64,000 nt of DNA from Enterococcus timonensis (GTDB lineage Bacteria; Bacillota; Bacilli; Lactobacillales; Enterococcaceae), in contig NZ_FNVY01000004.1 of NCBI RefSeq assembly GCF_900104595.1, positions 496,001 to 560,000 of the forward strand, written 5' to 3'. The notes below the pieces were generated by a model. It was not told the origin of the DNA. It saw only the letters and a program-made list of their open reading frames with translations, and did not search any database. The translations under genes were made by a program, and so were the position numbers. Positions 8,274 to 17,711 of this stretch are shown piece by piece (position 1 is the first letter of the stretch; the number at the start of each line of letters is the position of its first letter).

Positions 8274-9614
8274 TTACATCCCTCCTTTAATGATGCCGGC
8301 TTTAGCGAGCTCTTTTCTAAATTGCAGCACAGCCGTATAGGTCGCTAAAATATAAACATTTTTTGTGGGTAGTTGTTGAATTTTTTCAATGGCCGTTTTA
8401 AAATCACTGACTTCTGCCAAATCTTCTTTAGGGACACCAGCGACTTTTAAACGCAGCGCCATATCTTTATGGCGATCGCCACCGGCAATAAATTTAGGAA
8501 TATTTAGTTGAGCTAATTTTTCATGCTCGCCATCCCAAATCCAAGAAACATCAATCCCATCAGCTGGATTGGAATTTAAAAAACTAACGAGAGAAAAGGG
8601 TGGCGGCGTTAAAGCAATCAGATCGATGACTTGATTTAAGCCCACCGGATTTTTTACTAAAATAAGCGTGCAAACTTTGTCCCCAATCTGAATCACTTCT
8701 TGGCGGCCAAATATTTTTTCATCGTAAGCAAGACCCTGAGCGATTTTTTCAGGAGTGACGCTATAATATTCTCCCACACTTGCTGCAGCTAACGCATTAT
8801 AAACATTATACAAACCACCAACTTGTAGGTGATAATCGTGATTGTCAATTGTAAAATCAGAAGAAAGATTATCCATTTTAGAAATATTGGTGAGTTGATA
8901 ATTTAATTGCGGGCGAGAGAAACCACAATGAGGACAATAATAATCGCCTAAATTTGCATAAGTAATCATTTTATAATGCAAAAGATGGTGACATTGCGGG
9001 CACAAAATGCCATCAGTATTATAATGAGGCATCTGCTCAAGTGGTTTTTGATGATTGAATCCATAATAAATTCGCTCGTTGACTGTTTCTAGTGAATTAA
9101 AAATCGGTGAGTCGCCATTGGCTAAAATTTTCGCCTCGGGGGCTTTTTTTGCGCCATCAACAATCATTTGATAAGTGGTATAAATTTCGCCGTAGCGGTC
9201 CATTTGATCACGAAAAATATTCGTGAAAACGAAAAGTTGTGGCTTAATATATTCGGTAATTTTAGAAAGGGAAGCTTCATCAATTTCTAAAACGGCAAAT
9301 TTTTTGCCTTTATTTTTTTTCGCCGATAAAAAAGTTGAAACAATCCCTTGAACCATGTTGGCTCCAGTGGGATTAGTGAGGACATTATCGTATTGTTGTT
9401 TTAAAATATTAACAGTTAAAGCCGTCGTTAAAGTTTTTCCATTGGTACCAGTGATAACAACAACTTCATAATCGCGGGCTAAAGTATCAAGAATATTCGG
9501 TTGGATTTTTAAAGCAAGTTTTCCCGGATAGCTTGATCCGCCTTTTAAAAAGGTATGTAAAAACCATTGGGCAGTTTTGCCGGCAACAATGGCGGTTAAA
9601 CTTTTCAAATTCAT
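8274..9614 (-). CDS. murT: Lipid II isoglutaminyl synthase, Mur-ligase-like subunit MurT
   Basis: A 446-residue Mur-ligase-related protein. The ATP-binding loop VVITGTNGKTLTT is near residue 55. A Mur ligase central domain follows and is interrupted by a four-Cys zinc ribbon (CPQCHH and CPHCG, about 200-230), a MurT hallmark. A DUF1727 domain forms the C-terminal third. It activates the D-Glu carboxylate of lipid II and uses GatD-derived ammonia. The start has GGAGGAATCTC upstream. The gene heads the murT-gatD operon, divergent from wrbA. Confidence 0.93.
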   Translation of the reverse strand: MNLKSLTAIVAGKTAQWFLHTFLKGGSSYPGKLALKIQPNILDTLARDYEVVVITGTNGKTLTTALTVNILKQQYDNVLTNPTGANMVQGIVSTFLSAKKNKGKKFAVLEIDEASLSKITEYIKPQLFVFTNIFRDQMDRYGEIYTTYQMIVDGAKKAPEAKILANGDSPIFNSLETVNERIYYGFNHQKPLEQMPHYNTDGILCPQCHHLLHYKMITYANLGDYYCPHCGFSRPQLNYQLTNISKMDNLSSDFTIDNHDYHLQVGGLYNVYNALAAASVGEYYSVTPEKIAQGLAYDEKIFGRQEVIQIGDKVCTLILVKNPVGLNQVIDLIALTPPPFSLVSFLNSNPADGIDVSWIWDGEHEKLAQLNIPKFIAGGDRHKDMALRLKVAGVPKEDLAEVSDFKTAIEKIQQLPTKNVYILATYTAVLQFRKELAKAGIIKGGM

Positions 9615-9792
9615 GAGATTCCTCCAAATTTCAAGCTAAAATCAATCCAAGTGTAACATAATTTTTTTTAAAAATTAAGCAGTGTTGCGTTCAGAGAAAT
9701 ATTTTAAGAAAAATTTGGGAAAAGCATTGATTAAAAAGTCATGATTAAAGTGAAGCCGTGAAGCACTTTACAAGCAGACTCTAGCAAATGAT

Positions 9793-9821
9793 TTGTCAGA
9801 ACTGCCAAGGCTTGTTACGCT
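9793..9821 (+). promoter_or_regulatory. Candidate promoter of the wrbA-like gene
   Basis: TTGTCA (9793-9798) and TACGCT (9816-9821) are 17 bp apart. The -10 match is poor. A GGAATGAGA direct repeat follows at about 9830-9849 and could be a regulator site. The 247-bp gap between murT and this gene otherwise shows no feature. Confidence 0.4.
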
Positions 9822-9861
9822 TAAAGTAGGAATGAGATTGGAATGAGAAAGGGAGATTGCA

Positions 9862-10467
9862 ATGGTTAAACTTTTAATTGCGTATTATAGTTCGACAGGT
9901 AATGGCACAAAGATGGCTCACTTTGCCCAAAAAGCCGCCGAAGATTTTGGCGCTGAAGTACGCTTGCGGCAAATTCCTGAACTGGCACCAGATGTTGCGA
10001 TTGATGCCAATCCATTATGGCGAAAAAATGTGGAGGCCACTAAAGATATTCCAATAGCCAAAAGTGATGATTTGATTTGGGCGGATGCTTTCGTCTTTTC
10101 TTCTCCATCCCGCTTTGGTGTGATGGCAGCCCAAATGAAACAATTTATGGATATGCAAGGGGGCTTGTGGTTTGCTGGGAAACTGGCCAATAAAGCAATC
10201 ACTGCTTTTTCTTCGGCGCAAAATGCCCACGGTGGACAAGAAGAAGTGATTCAAAGTATTTATACAGTAGCCCAACATTGGGGCTGTTTAATTGTGCCGC
10301 CTGGCTATGTTGATGAAAAAAGTTACGGCTCCGGTGGAAACCCTTATGGCACGTCAGCGACAATTACCCCAGAAGGAAAAATGGTCGCAGAAGACGAAGT
10401 AGACGGCGCGATTAATGCCCAAGTCAAACGACTTTTATCCATTACGACTATTTTAGCTGGAGAATAA
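9862..10467 (+). CDS. wrbA: WrbA-like NAD(P)H:quinone oxidoreductase (flavodoxin fold)
   Basis: A 201-residue flavodoxin-fold protein. The FMN phosphate loop YYSSTGNGTKMA lies at residues 8-19. The typical WrbA segment SPSRFGVMAAQMKQFMD is near 85-101, and the GGxxxT-like substrate-loop region HGGQEE near 120. It probably performs two-electron reduction of quinones with NAD(P)H, protecting against redox cycling. It is monocistronic, has the ribosome site AAAGGGAG, and is followed by its own terminator. The family annotation is safe, while the electron donor and substrate are inferred. Confidence 0.85.
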   Translation: MVKLLIAYYSSTGNGTKMAHFAQKAAEDFGAEVRLRQIPELAPDVAIDANPLWRKNVEATKDIPIAKSDDLIWADAFVFSSPSRFGVMAAQMKQFMDMQGGLWFAGKLANKAITAFSSAQNAHGGQEEVIQSIYTVAQHWGCLIVPPGYVDEKSYGSGGNPYGTSATITPEGKMVAEDEVDGAINAQVKRLLSITTILAGE

Positions 10468-10476
10468 AAATAAAAA

Positions 10477-10508
10477 AAATTGCCGAAAAAAATTCGGCAA
10501 TTTTTTTG
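10477..10508 (+). terminator. Terminator of the wrbA-like gene
   Basis: Stem AAATTGCCGAA (10477-10487) with TTCGGCAATTT (10493-10503), a short A loop, then a T run. It may also serve the opposing gene ending at 10538. Confidence 0.88.
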
Positions 10509-10537
10509 TTTTATGGCAAGAAAGAACGAAGAGGTCC

Positions 10538-11278
10538 TTAGTGGAAGAAGGCTAACAGTAAAGCCAACAGGAAAAGACCGAGTAACACAAACCAACCGAT
10601 ATTAGCCCAACCAGCAAGTTTTAAGCTGAATAAAGGATTGCCGAAGAAATAATCCCAACGCCGTTTGCGAAAGACACCGGCGTATTTATTTACTTTATTT
10701 TTTAAAGCGGGGACTTCTTTAAAGACTTTCAGCAAAGTTAAAGCATCTTTTTGGTTAAACATTTCTGTAAAGTAATGATCTTGACTTTCAAAATCTAGCA
10801 TATAAAAATTCGTGGCCCCTTTTTTAGCCATTTCAATAACATTTTTATTATTATTAGGACCAAAAATGCCAATCTTGTAAGCTTCCAGGTGAATACTTTC
10901 AATCAATTCATAAGGGTAAGTATAATATTGACCTTCCTCTAAAAAATCCAAGACAACAAAAAAGATTATTTTTTTGGGAGTGAATAGCAGTAGACGATTG
11001 CTTCTCAAATCATAAAAAGTATTGACATATTGCCGCGCTTTTTCAGTTCTCGCGTAACTCATACCCATGATGCCAGTCGTAAAAATAGCCGAGTTTTCTT
11101 CATTAGTCATGGGCACCATCGCCAAAATCGGTTCATCTGGACCTAATTGATCTTTCCAAATTTTTTTTAACTCTTCAACTAAAATATACATTTGCGTTTG
11201 TTTAAATTTCTTTTTCGTATCAGACGGTAAAGTGCCGGCTTGAATTACGGATTTAAAAGCGTTATGTTGATTAAGCAT
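10538..11278 (-). CDS. C-terminally membrane-anchored protein with PH-like domain
   Basis: A 246-residue protein of unknown function. Residues about 80-180 have the strand pattern of bacterial PH-like domains (LLLFTPKKIIFFVV, YTYPYELIESI, TNFYMLDFESQD). The last 25 residues are a single hydrophobic helix (NIGWFVLLGLFLLALLLAFF), so most of the protein should face the cytoplasm as a tail-anchored protein. The gene overlaps the upstream sigma factor gene by 8 bp, so the two are translationally coupled. A role as regulator (anti-sigma-like) or effector of that sigma factor is inference from context only. No recognised anti-sigma domain is seen. Confidence 0.6.
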   Translation of the reverse strand: MLNQHNAFKSVIQAGTLPSDTKKKFKQTQMYILVEELKKIWKDQLGPDEPILAMVPMTNEENSAIFTTGIMGMSYARTEKARQYVNTFYDLRSNRLLLFTPKKIIFFVVLDFLEEGQYYTYPYELIESIHLEAYKIGIFGPNNNKNVIEMAKKGATNFYMLDFESQDHYFTEMFNQKDALTLLKVFKEVPALKNKVNKYAGVFRKRRWDYFFGNPLFSLKLAGWANIGWFVLLGLFLLALLLAFFH

Positions 11279-11825
11279 GGAATTGCTCCTTTCCTAATAC
11301 TCGCGCCAATTTTTTGCGGCCACGGGAGAGATGATTATAAATTTTTGCCGGACTCAACTTTAAATCAGCGCCAATTTCTTCGGCAGTTTCTTCATAAAAG
11401 TAATAGCGTAGAAAAATGGTTTGATCTAAAGATTTCAAACTTTGCAAGTGAGCCATGAAAAATTCTTGTGCTAATGCGGGATCTTGGATAGCGAAATCTT
11501 CTTGCCATTTTTCTAAAGAAATTTCTTTTTTGTGATTTTTTTCTTGCCGCAAAAAATCCAAGGTAGTATGCTTAGCCACTGCGGTTAACCACGTTTTAAG
11601 AAGTGATTTTTGTGGGTCGTACAGCTGACTTTTTTCCCAAATTTTAAAATAAACTTCATTTTCTAAATCTGGCAGTTGACTATGCAAAAAAGATGGCAAA
11701 TGTTGTAAGATTTCTTGATGAATTGCTTGTTTATAGGTTTTAATCAAAAGCTCTAAACCAACAAAATCTCGCTGATTTAATAAGTCTATGATTTGTTGAT
11801 CAACAGTCGATGAGGTTTCAGACAT
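11271..11825 (-). CDS. Sigma-70 family RNA polymerase sigma factor (ECF-like)
   Basis: A 184-residue small sigma factor with only regions 2 and 4. Region 2 lies around residues 45-105 ([19 protein letters not shown], then [18 protein letters not shown]). Region 4 lies around 125-178 and ends in a helix-turn-helix ([26 protein letters not shown]). It should direct polymerase to a small regulon, often envelope stress. The stop region overlaps the start of the membrane-anchored gene downstream, replacing the usual anti-sigma partner. A candidate sigma-A promoter (TTGTCC near 11886-11891, minus strand) precedes it, and no obvious autoregulatory ECF promoter was recognised. Confidence 0.8.
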   Translation of the reverse strand: MSETSSTVDQQIIDLLNQRDFVGLELLIKTYKQAIHQEILQHLPSFLHSQLPDLENEVYFKIWEKSQLYDPQKSLLKTWLTAVAKHTTLDFLRQEKNHKKEISLEKWQEDFAIQDPALAQEFFMAHLQSLKSLDQTIFLRYYFYEETAEEIGADLKLSPAKIYNHLSRGRKKLARVLGKEQFHA

Positions 11826-12014
11826 TTTTTCTCCTTTCGATATTTTTTTTGGTCATTATTTTTGTTCTACACTGCCTTATACGTGGGACAATCGGTTTTT
11901 CTATCATTTATCTTCAAGTATACCAGATTTAATTTATCTTTAGATTTCGGTGAAAATCTAGCTATTTTCCGCTTTTTTCTGTATAATATTTCCGATAAGC
12001 AAGGAGGAATTTGG

Positions 12015-12599
12015 GTGGCTCAATTATTTTTTAAATACGGCGCTATGAACTCGGGAAAAACCATCGAGATTTTAAAAGTGGCCCACAATTATGAAGAACA
12101 AAATAAATCGGTAGTGATTTTCACTTCCGGTCTAGATAACCGCGCGGGTGTGGGTTATGTGGCAAGTCGGATTGGTTTAAAACGCGAGGCGATTCCGATT
12201 TTTTCAGAGACAACTATTTTTGAAATTGTTGATGCTATTTCTCCGCGGCCGGCTTGTGTTTTAATTGACGAAGCCCAATTTTTAGAAAAACAACATGTCT
12301 TAGATCTAGCCAAAATTGTCGACGAACTACAAATTCCAGTAATGGCTTTTGGTTTGAAAAATGATTTCCGCAATGAATTATTTTCCGGCAGTAAATATTT
12401 ATTTTTATACGCCGACAAAATTGAAGAACTGAAAACCATTTGTTGGTTCTGTCATAAAAAAGCCACGATGAATTTACATTTTGTCGACGGCAAGCCAACG
12501 TATACCGGCGATCAAATTCAAATTGGCGGCAATGAAAGTTTTTATCCGGTGTGTCGCTATCATTATTCCCACCCGCTCATTGAAAATTTGCCGAAATAA
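12015..12599 (+). CDS. tdk: Thymidine kinase
   Basis: A 194-residue type II thymidine kinase, phosphorylating thymidine with ATP in the salvage pathway. The P-loop is [12 protein letters not shown] at the N-terminus and the DEAQF motif (LIDEAQFLE) is near residue 83. The structural zinc site is formed by CWFCHK and a later CRYH. The reading frame is open upstream to 11862, but the GTG at 12015 lies 6 bp behind AAGGAGGA and begins exactly where the family begins. A TATAAT at 11982-11987 supplies the promoter. It is the first gene of a tdk-prfA-prmC-Sua5-glyA run. Confidence 0.93.
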   Translation: MAQLFFKYGAMNSGKTIEILKVAHNYEEQNKSVVIFTSGLDNRAGVGYVASRIGLKREAIPIFSETTIFEIVDAISPRPACVLIDEAQFLEKQHVLDLAKIVDELQIPVMAFGLKNDFRNELFSGSKYLFLYADKIEELKTICWFCHKKATMNLHFVDGKPTYTGDQIQIGGNESFYPVCRYHYSHPLIENLPK

Positions 12600-12653
12600 C
12601 TACTAACTAAAACAACAACTATTGAAACAACTAAGAGTTCACAAGGAGGATAT

Positions 12654-13733
12654 ATGTACGATCAATTACAGTCTTTGGCCGATCGCTATGAAGAGTTAGG
12701 AGAATTGCTCTCTGACCCTGAGGTGATTTCTGACACAAAGCGTTTTTTACAATTATCAAAAGAAGAAGCCGGTTTGCGAGAAACGGTGGCTGTTTATCGC
12801 CGCTACAAAGAAGTCGAAAAAGAAATTTCTGAAACAGAAGAATTATTAAGCGAAAATCTAGACGGTGAAATGGCTGAAATGGCCAAAGAAGAACTGTCTA
12901 CTTTGAAAAAAGAAAAAGAAGCGCTAGAAGAACGCGTGAAAATTCTTTTACTACCAAAAGATCCTAACGATGATAAAAATATTATTTTAGAAATTCGCGG
13001 CGCAGCAGGTGGCGATGAAGCGGCCTTATTTGCTGGGGATTTATTAACCATGTATCAAAGATATTCCGAAGCACAAGGCTGGCGCTTTGAAATTATGGAA
13101 GCCAATGTCACGGGAATCGGTGGTTATAAAGAAGTTGTCGCCATGATTTCTGGTGAAAATGTTTTCTCAAAATTAAAATACGAATCAGGCGCACACCGGG
13201 TGCAACGGGTGCCTTCTACCGAATCTCAAGGACGGATTCACACCTCAACTTCGACAGTCGTTATTATGCCAGAAGCTGAAGAAGTGGAACTCGATATGCC
13301 AGAAAAAGATATTCGGGTAGATATTTATCACGCTTCTGGAGCGGGTGGACAGCACGTCAACAAAACCGCCTCTGCTGTTCGTTTGACCCATTTACCTACA
13401 GGAATTGCTGTGGCGATGCAAGATGAACGTTCACAAATTAAAAACCGCGAAAAAGCGATGAAAATTTTGCGGGCAAGAGTGTATGATCATTATGCTCACG
13501 CCGCGCAAAGTGAATATGATGCCAATCGTAAATCAGCTGTGGGAACTGGCGATCGCTCCGAACGTATTCGGACGTATAATTTTCCGCAAAATCGCGTGAC
13601 GGATCATCGGATTGGTTTAACGATTCAAAAATTAGATCAAATTCTTAACGGAAAACTTGATGAAATTATTGATGCGTTAATTATGTATGATCAAACAAAA
13701 AAACTAGAAGAGTTGCAAGAGAATGGCTATTAA
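12654..13733 (+). CDS. prfA: Peptide chain release factor 1
   Basis: A 359-residue class I release factor for UAA/UAG. The codon-recognition PxT motif appears as PST in [10 protein letters not shown] (about 185). The catalytic GGQ is in [10 protein letters not shown] (about 233), whose Gln is methylated by PrmC. Length is standard. It starts after AAGGAGGATAT. The next gene, encoding its own methylase, overlaps by 11 bp. Confidence 0.96.
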   Translation: MYDQLQSLADRYEELGELLSDPEVISDTKRFLQLSKEEAGLRETVAVYRRYKEVEKEISETEELLSENLDGEMAEMAKEELSTLKKEKEALEERVKILLLPKDPNDDKNIILEIRGAAGGDEAALFAGDLLTMYQRYSEAQGWRFEIMEANVTGIGGYKEVVAMISGENVFSKLKYESGAHRVQRVPSTESQGRIHTSTSTVVIMPEAEEVELDMPEKDIRVDIYHASGAGGQHVNKTASAVRLTHLPTGIAVAMQDERSQIKNREKAMKILRARVYDHYAHAAQSEYDANRKSAVGTGDRSERIRTYNFPQNRVTDHRIGLTIQKLDQILNGKLDEIIDALIMYDQTKKLEELQENGY

Positions 13734-14556
13734 AACTTACTTTGAAGCTCACAAACGAGCTTCTTTGTTTTTACAAAGTCGAAGCAAAGATCCCGACCAA
13801 ATTTTATTTTTATTGTTGCAACAATTAGGTTGGAGTAAAACTATTTGGCTAATGAAAATGAATGAAGAAATTCCTGAAGATGTGGAAGAACTATTGGAAG
13901 ATGATCTTGATTTATTACTGGCCGATCAGCCTGTCCAATACATTTTAGGTTTCACCGAATTTTTCGGCTTGCGTTTTTCTGTCAATGAAAATACCTTAAT
14001 TCCTCGTGTGGAAACTGAAGAATTAGTCGAGCTTGTTTTGGCAAAAACACCAAAGACGGCGCTAAAAGTTTTAGATATTGGCACAGGCAGTGGGGCGATT
14101 GCGATTAGTCTGAAAAAAAATCGCCAAGATTGGCAAGTAGAAGCTTCCGATATTTCCACGGCCGCTTTGCAAGTGGCTAGGCACAACGCGCTAGATCTCG
14201 GTTGTGATGTGAATTTTATCAAAAGCGATGTCTTAAGCGATATTTCAGAGAGGTTCGATATTTTAGTTTCCAATCCGCCTTATATTGCTAGAAGTGAAGA
14301 GCATTTAATGGATGCTTCCGTTTTAAAATACGAACCGCACACCGCTCTTTTTGCTGAAAATGATGGCCTAGCCATTTACGAAAAAATTGCGAAAGAAGCG
14401 CCAAGAAAATTAAATCCAGGCGGGAAAATTTTTCTAGAAATTGGTTTTGCCCAAAAAGACGCCGTGGAAAAAATCTTTCGCCAATCATTTCCCGAAAAAA
14501 AAGTGCAAACTTTTAAAGATATGGCCGGTCGCGATCGGATGGTAGTCATTGAATAA
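13723..14556 (+). CDS. prmC: Release factor glutamine methyltransferase
   Basis: A 277-residue HemK/PrmC enzyme that methylates the GGQ glutamine of release factors using SAM. It has an N-terminal helical substrate domain (1-80), the SAM-binding loop [14 protein letters not shown] (about 117-130) and the signature SNPPYIA (about 184-190). It overlaps prfA by 11 bp, a conserved and functionally logical pairing. No anomalies were seen. Confidence 0.95.
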   Translation: MAIKTYFEAHKRASLFLQSRSKDPDQILFLLLQQLGWSKTIWLMKMNEEIPEDVEELLEDDLDLLLADQPVQYILGFTEFFGLRFSVNENTLIPRVETEELVELVLAKTPKTALKVLDIGTGSGAIAISLKKNRQDWQVEASDISTAALQVARHNALDLGCDVNFIKSDVLSDISERFDILVSNPPYIARSEEHLMDASVLKYEPHTALFAENDGLAIYEKIAKEAPRKLNPGGKIFLEIGFAQKDAVEKIFRQSFPEKKVQTFKDMAGRDRMVVIE

Positions 14557-14598
14557 TTGAAAGATTCAATAAAAGAAAGAAAAGAAAGAAGAGAAACG

Positions 14599-15624
14599 AT
14601 GGAAACAAAAATCTTAACTAAAAATGATTTAGACCAAGCCGTCTCTTTCATTCAAGCAGGCGAGCTAGTAGCGTTTCCCACCGAAACAGTTTATGGACTT
14701 GGTGCTGATTGTGAAAATGAACAAGCCGTCGCTAAAGTTTTTGCCGCAAAAGGTCGGCCTAGCGACAATCCGTTAATTGTCACAGTGGCCAGTCTTTCCC
14801 AAATTGAAAAATATGTCGGCAAACTGCCAGCTAATTTTAAAAAACTTGCTGAAAAATTTTGGCCAGGACCTTTAACGATGATTTTACCAATTTTACCCGA
14901 TGCTTTATCTCCATTAGTCACCGGTGGCTTAAAAACTTGTGCCTTTCGGATGCCAGATAACGCCTTAACCCTTGAGCTAATTAAAAAAAGCAACCGCGCC
15001 TTAGTCGGTCCTTCTGCCAATACTTCAGGGAAACCATCGCCCACGAGTGCAGAGCATGTTTATCATGACTTAAAAGGAAAAATTGCCGGCATTTTAGACG
15101 ATGGTCCAACAACTTTTGGAGTGGAATCAACCGTTTTAGATTTAAGTAGCGCGCCTTTAATTTTGCGGCCAGGATCGATTACCGCCGAACAGTTAAGTGA
15201 CGCACTAGGTGTTGATGTTTCTTTAGATCAACATTTAGTTGGCAAAAGCGAAACACCCAAAGCACCCGGGATGAAATATAAACATTATTCTCCAAATGCT
15301 GAGGTAGTAATGATGCCAGTAAATGCCCACGTTGAAGTTTGGCAACGAGCACTGCTTGATTTTCCAGGAAAAAAAATTGGCCTTTTAGCACCAGATCATA
15401 TTTTGCAAAAATTAGTTTCAGAAAAATTCACGGATTCATTTTCTTTAGGAGAAGATCATCCAGCAAGTTTTAATCATTTTCTTTTTGCGGGCCTCAGAGC
15501 GCTTGATGAAAGTTGCGAAGTCATTTTGGCGGCGACACTTTCAGGCGAAGGGGCAGGGGCGGCTTATATGAATCGTTTGAAAAAAGCTAGCGGCAATGTT
15601 TGGTGTCAAAGGAATAATTCCTAA
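14599..15624 (+). CDS. L-threonylcarbamoyladenylate synthase (Sua5/YwlC type)
   Basis: A 341-residue enzyme making threonylcarbamoyl-AMP from Thr, bicarbonate and ATP for the t6A37 modification of ANN-decoding tRNAs. It has the YrdC domain (FPTETVYGLGAD near 30, RPSDNPL near 58, GPSANTSG near 142). The linker APGMKYKHYSP and the C-terminal Sua5 domain distinguish the long Sua5 form from short TsaC. The frame opens at a TTG (14557), but the ATG at 14599 matches the family start and has a purine-rich AGAAGAG site. Its position behind prmC is common in Firmicutes. Confidence 0.92.
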   Translation: METKILTKNDLDQAVSFIQAGELVAFPTETVYGLGADCENEQAVAKVFAAKGRPSDNPLIVTVASLSQIEKYVGKLPANFKKLAEKFWPGPLTMILPILPDALSPLVTGGLKTCAFRMPDNALTLELIKKSNRALVGPSANTSGKPSPTSAEHVYHDLKGKIAGILDDGPTTFGVESTVLDLSSAPLILRPGSITAEQLSDALGVDVSLDQHLVGKSETPKAPGMKYKHYSPNAEVVMMPVNAHVEVWQRALLDFPGKKIGLLAPDHILQKLVSEKFTDSFSLGEDHPASFNHFLFAGLRALDESCEVILAATLSGEGAGAAYMNRLKKASGNVWCQRNNS

Positions 15625-15680
15625 CATAAATATCTTTTCCTATGCTACACTATTTGTAATAAACGTAAGGAGTGGTGTCG

Positions 15681-16928
15681 ATGTTTGAACAAGTAAAAGA
15701 CTTTGATCCAGAAATTTTTGGAACAATTGAAAAAGAATTGGGTCGCCAACAAAGAAATATTGAATTAATTGCTTCTGAAAATTTTGTTTCGCCTCAAGTT
15801 TTAGCCGCTCAAGGAAGTATTTTAACGAACAAATACGCAGAAGGTTATCCTGGACATCGTTATTACGGGGGCTGTGAATATATTGATATTGTTGAAAATT
15901 TAGCTATTGACCGGGCCAAACAATTATTCGGCGCTAAATTTGCCAATGTCCAACCACATTCTGGCTCTCAAGCCAATGCTGCTGCTTATAAAGCGCTAGT
16001 GCAACCAGGAGATGTTATTTTAGGCATGGATCTTGTTGCCGGCGGTCATTTAACACATGGCTCTCCGGTGAATTTTTCTGGTCAAATGTATCATTTTGAA
16101 AGTTATGGCGTGGATCCGGTAACAGAAGTGATTGATTATAATGTTGTCCGAATTCAAGCGCGGAAATTTCAACCAAAATTAATCGTTGCCGGCGCCTCAG
16201 CTTACGGTCGAACGATTGATTTCAAAAAATTCCGGGAAATCGCTGATGAAGTTGGCGCTTATTTGATGGTGGACATGGCTCACATCGCAGGACTAGTAGC
16301 AGCGGGCCTTCATCCAAATCCAATGCCTTACGCCGACGTGGTGACGTCAACGACCCATAAAACATTGCGGGGTCCACGAGGCGGATTAATTTTAACTAAC
16401 GATGAAACTTTGGCTAAAAAAATTAATTCAGCCATTTTCCCCGGCACACAAGGCGGCCCCTTGGAACACGTGATTGCAGCTAAAGCAGTGGCTTTTAAAG
16501 AAGCGTTGCAACCAGAATTTATCGAATACGCCCAACAAATTATTGATAACGCCAAAGCTATGGCTAAAGTTTTCAATCAAACACCAGAAATCCGCGTGAT
16601 TTCCGGCGATGTGGACAATCATTTAATTTTACTAGATGTGACAGGTTTTGGTTTGACTGGAAAAGAAGCGGAACTTTTGCTGGATTCTGTGGGGATTACG
16701 GTCAATAAAAATAGTATTCCTTTTGAATCTCAAAAACCGACAGTCACTTCTGGCATTCGGGTGGGAACACCGGCGATTACCACTCGTGGCTTTAAAGAAG
16801 AGGAATCCATTGAAGTGGCAAAAATGATTGTTAAAGCTTTAAGTCATCCGCAAAATGAAGAAATTTTGCAACAAGTGCAAACGGATGCCGGAGAACTGAC
16901 GGCTAAATTTCCATTACCATATAAATAA
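15681..16928 (+). CDS. glyA: Serine hydroxymethyltransferase
   Basis: A 415-residue PLP enzyme interconverting serine and glycine with tetrahydrofolate, a main one-carbon source. The PLP lysine lies in [13 protein letters not shown] (about 225). The substrate motif YxxGxPGxRYYGG reads [13 protein letters not shown] (about 50). The GTG at 15672 is in frame, but the ATG at 15681 is 8 bp from AAGGAG (15667-15672). It is followed by its own terminator. Confidence 0.96.
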   Translation: MFEQVKDFDPEIFGTIEKELGRQQRNIELIASENFVSPQVLAAQGSILTNKYAEGYPGHRYYGGCEYIDIVENLAIDRAKQLFGAKFANVQPHSGSQANAAAYKALVQPGDVILGMDLVAGGHLTHGSPVNFSGQMYHFESYGVDPVTEVIDYNVVRIQARKFQPKLIVAGASAYGRTIDFKKFREIADEVGAYLMVDMAHIAGLVAAGLHPNPMPYADVVTSTTHKTLRGPRGGLILTNDETLAKKINSAIFPGTQGGPLEHVIAAKAVAFKEALQPEFIEYAQQIIDNAKAMAKVFNQTPEIRVISGDVDNHLILLDVTGFGLTGKEAELLLDSVGITVNKNSIPFESQKPTVTSGIRVGTPAITTRGFKEEESIEVAKMIVKALSHPQNEEILQQVQTDAGELTAKFPLPYK

Positions 16929-16930
16929 AG

Positions 16931-16972
16931 AAAAAGTGAGGGAAAATTTTAAAATTTTTTCTCACTTTTTTG
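16931..16972 (+). terminator. Terminator of glyA
   Basis: Arms AAAAAGTGAG (16931-16940) and CTCACTTTTT (16961-16970) enclose an inner AAAATTTT-type stem and continue into a T run. Confidence 0.85.
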
Positions 16973-17040
16973 TAGTTTAGACTAGCTATTTTTAGTTTTA
17001 TACACTAGAATGAAAAGGATAAAAAAAAGGAGCTGACACA

Positions 17041-17670
17041 ATGGGAAAATTTCAAGTGATTGATCATCCGTTAATTCAACACAAGTTAACAATTATTCGG
17101 GATAAAAATTGTGGGACCAAAGTATTTCGTGAGGTCGTGGATGAAATCGCCATGTTAATGGCTTTTGAAGTGTCGCGCGATATGCCGCTAGAAGACGTTG
17201 AGATCGAAACGCCAATCGGTAAATCCGTTCAGAAAACCTTAAGTGGGAAAAAAGTTGCTATTGTGCCAATTTTAAGAGCAGGTCTGGGCATGGTTGACGG
17301 GATTTTGGAATTAATTCCAGCGGCCAAAGTCGGACACATCGGGATGTACCGCGATCACGAAACATTGAAACCAGTAGAATATTTTGTTAAGTTACCTAGT
17401 GATATTGCTACTCGTCAATTGTTTGTTGTCGATCCAATGCTGGCTACCGGTGGATCAGCAATTATGGCCATCGATGCGTTGAAAGAACGTGGCGCGTCCA
17501 ATATGAAATTTGTTTGCCTTGTCGCTGCTCCAGAAGGCGTCAAAGCTTTACAAGAAGCGCACCCAGATGTTGATATTTATGTGGCTGCTTTAGATGAAAA
17601 ATTAAATGAAGATGGCTATATCGTTCCAGGTCTAGGCGATGCCGGTGACCGTTTGTTCGGAACAAAATAA
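17041..17670 (+). CDS. upp: Uracil phosphoribosyltransferase
   Basis: A 209-residue UPRTase converting uracil and PRPP to UMP. The PRPP-binding loop [15 protein letters not shown] lies near residues 128-142. The uracil-binding C-terminal stretch [14 protein letters not shown] lies near 190-203. The start ATG is behind AAAAAGGAG. Its terminator T-run was the landing site of the ISL3 element just downstream, but the gene and the hairpin remain intact. Confidence 0.96.
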   Translation: MGKFQVIDHPLIQHKLTIIRDKNCGTKVFREVVDEIAMLMAFEVSRDMPLEDVEIETPIGKSVQKTLSGKKVAIVPILRAGLGMVDGILELIPAAKVGHIGMYRDHETLKPVEYFVKLPSDIATRQLFVVDPMLATGGSAIMAIDALKERGASNMKFVCLVAAPEGVKALQEAHPDVDIYVAALDEKLNEDGYIVPGLGDAGDRLFGTK

Positions 17671-17677
17671 AAAAAAG

Positions 17678-17710
17678 AAAAAGCGAAATCGTTATGATTT
17701 CGCTTTTTTA
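17678..17710 (+). terminator. Terminator of upp, with an IS inserted in its T tail
   Basis: Perfect 13-bp stem (17678-17690 with 17696-17708), loop GTTAT, T run 17704-17709. The last eight bases, TTTTTTAT (17704-17711), are duplicated on the far side of the IS. Confidence 0.88.
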
Positions 17711-17711
17711 T

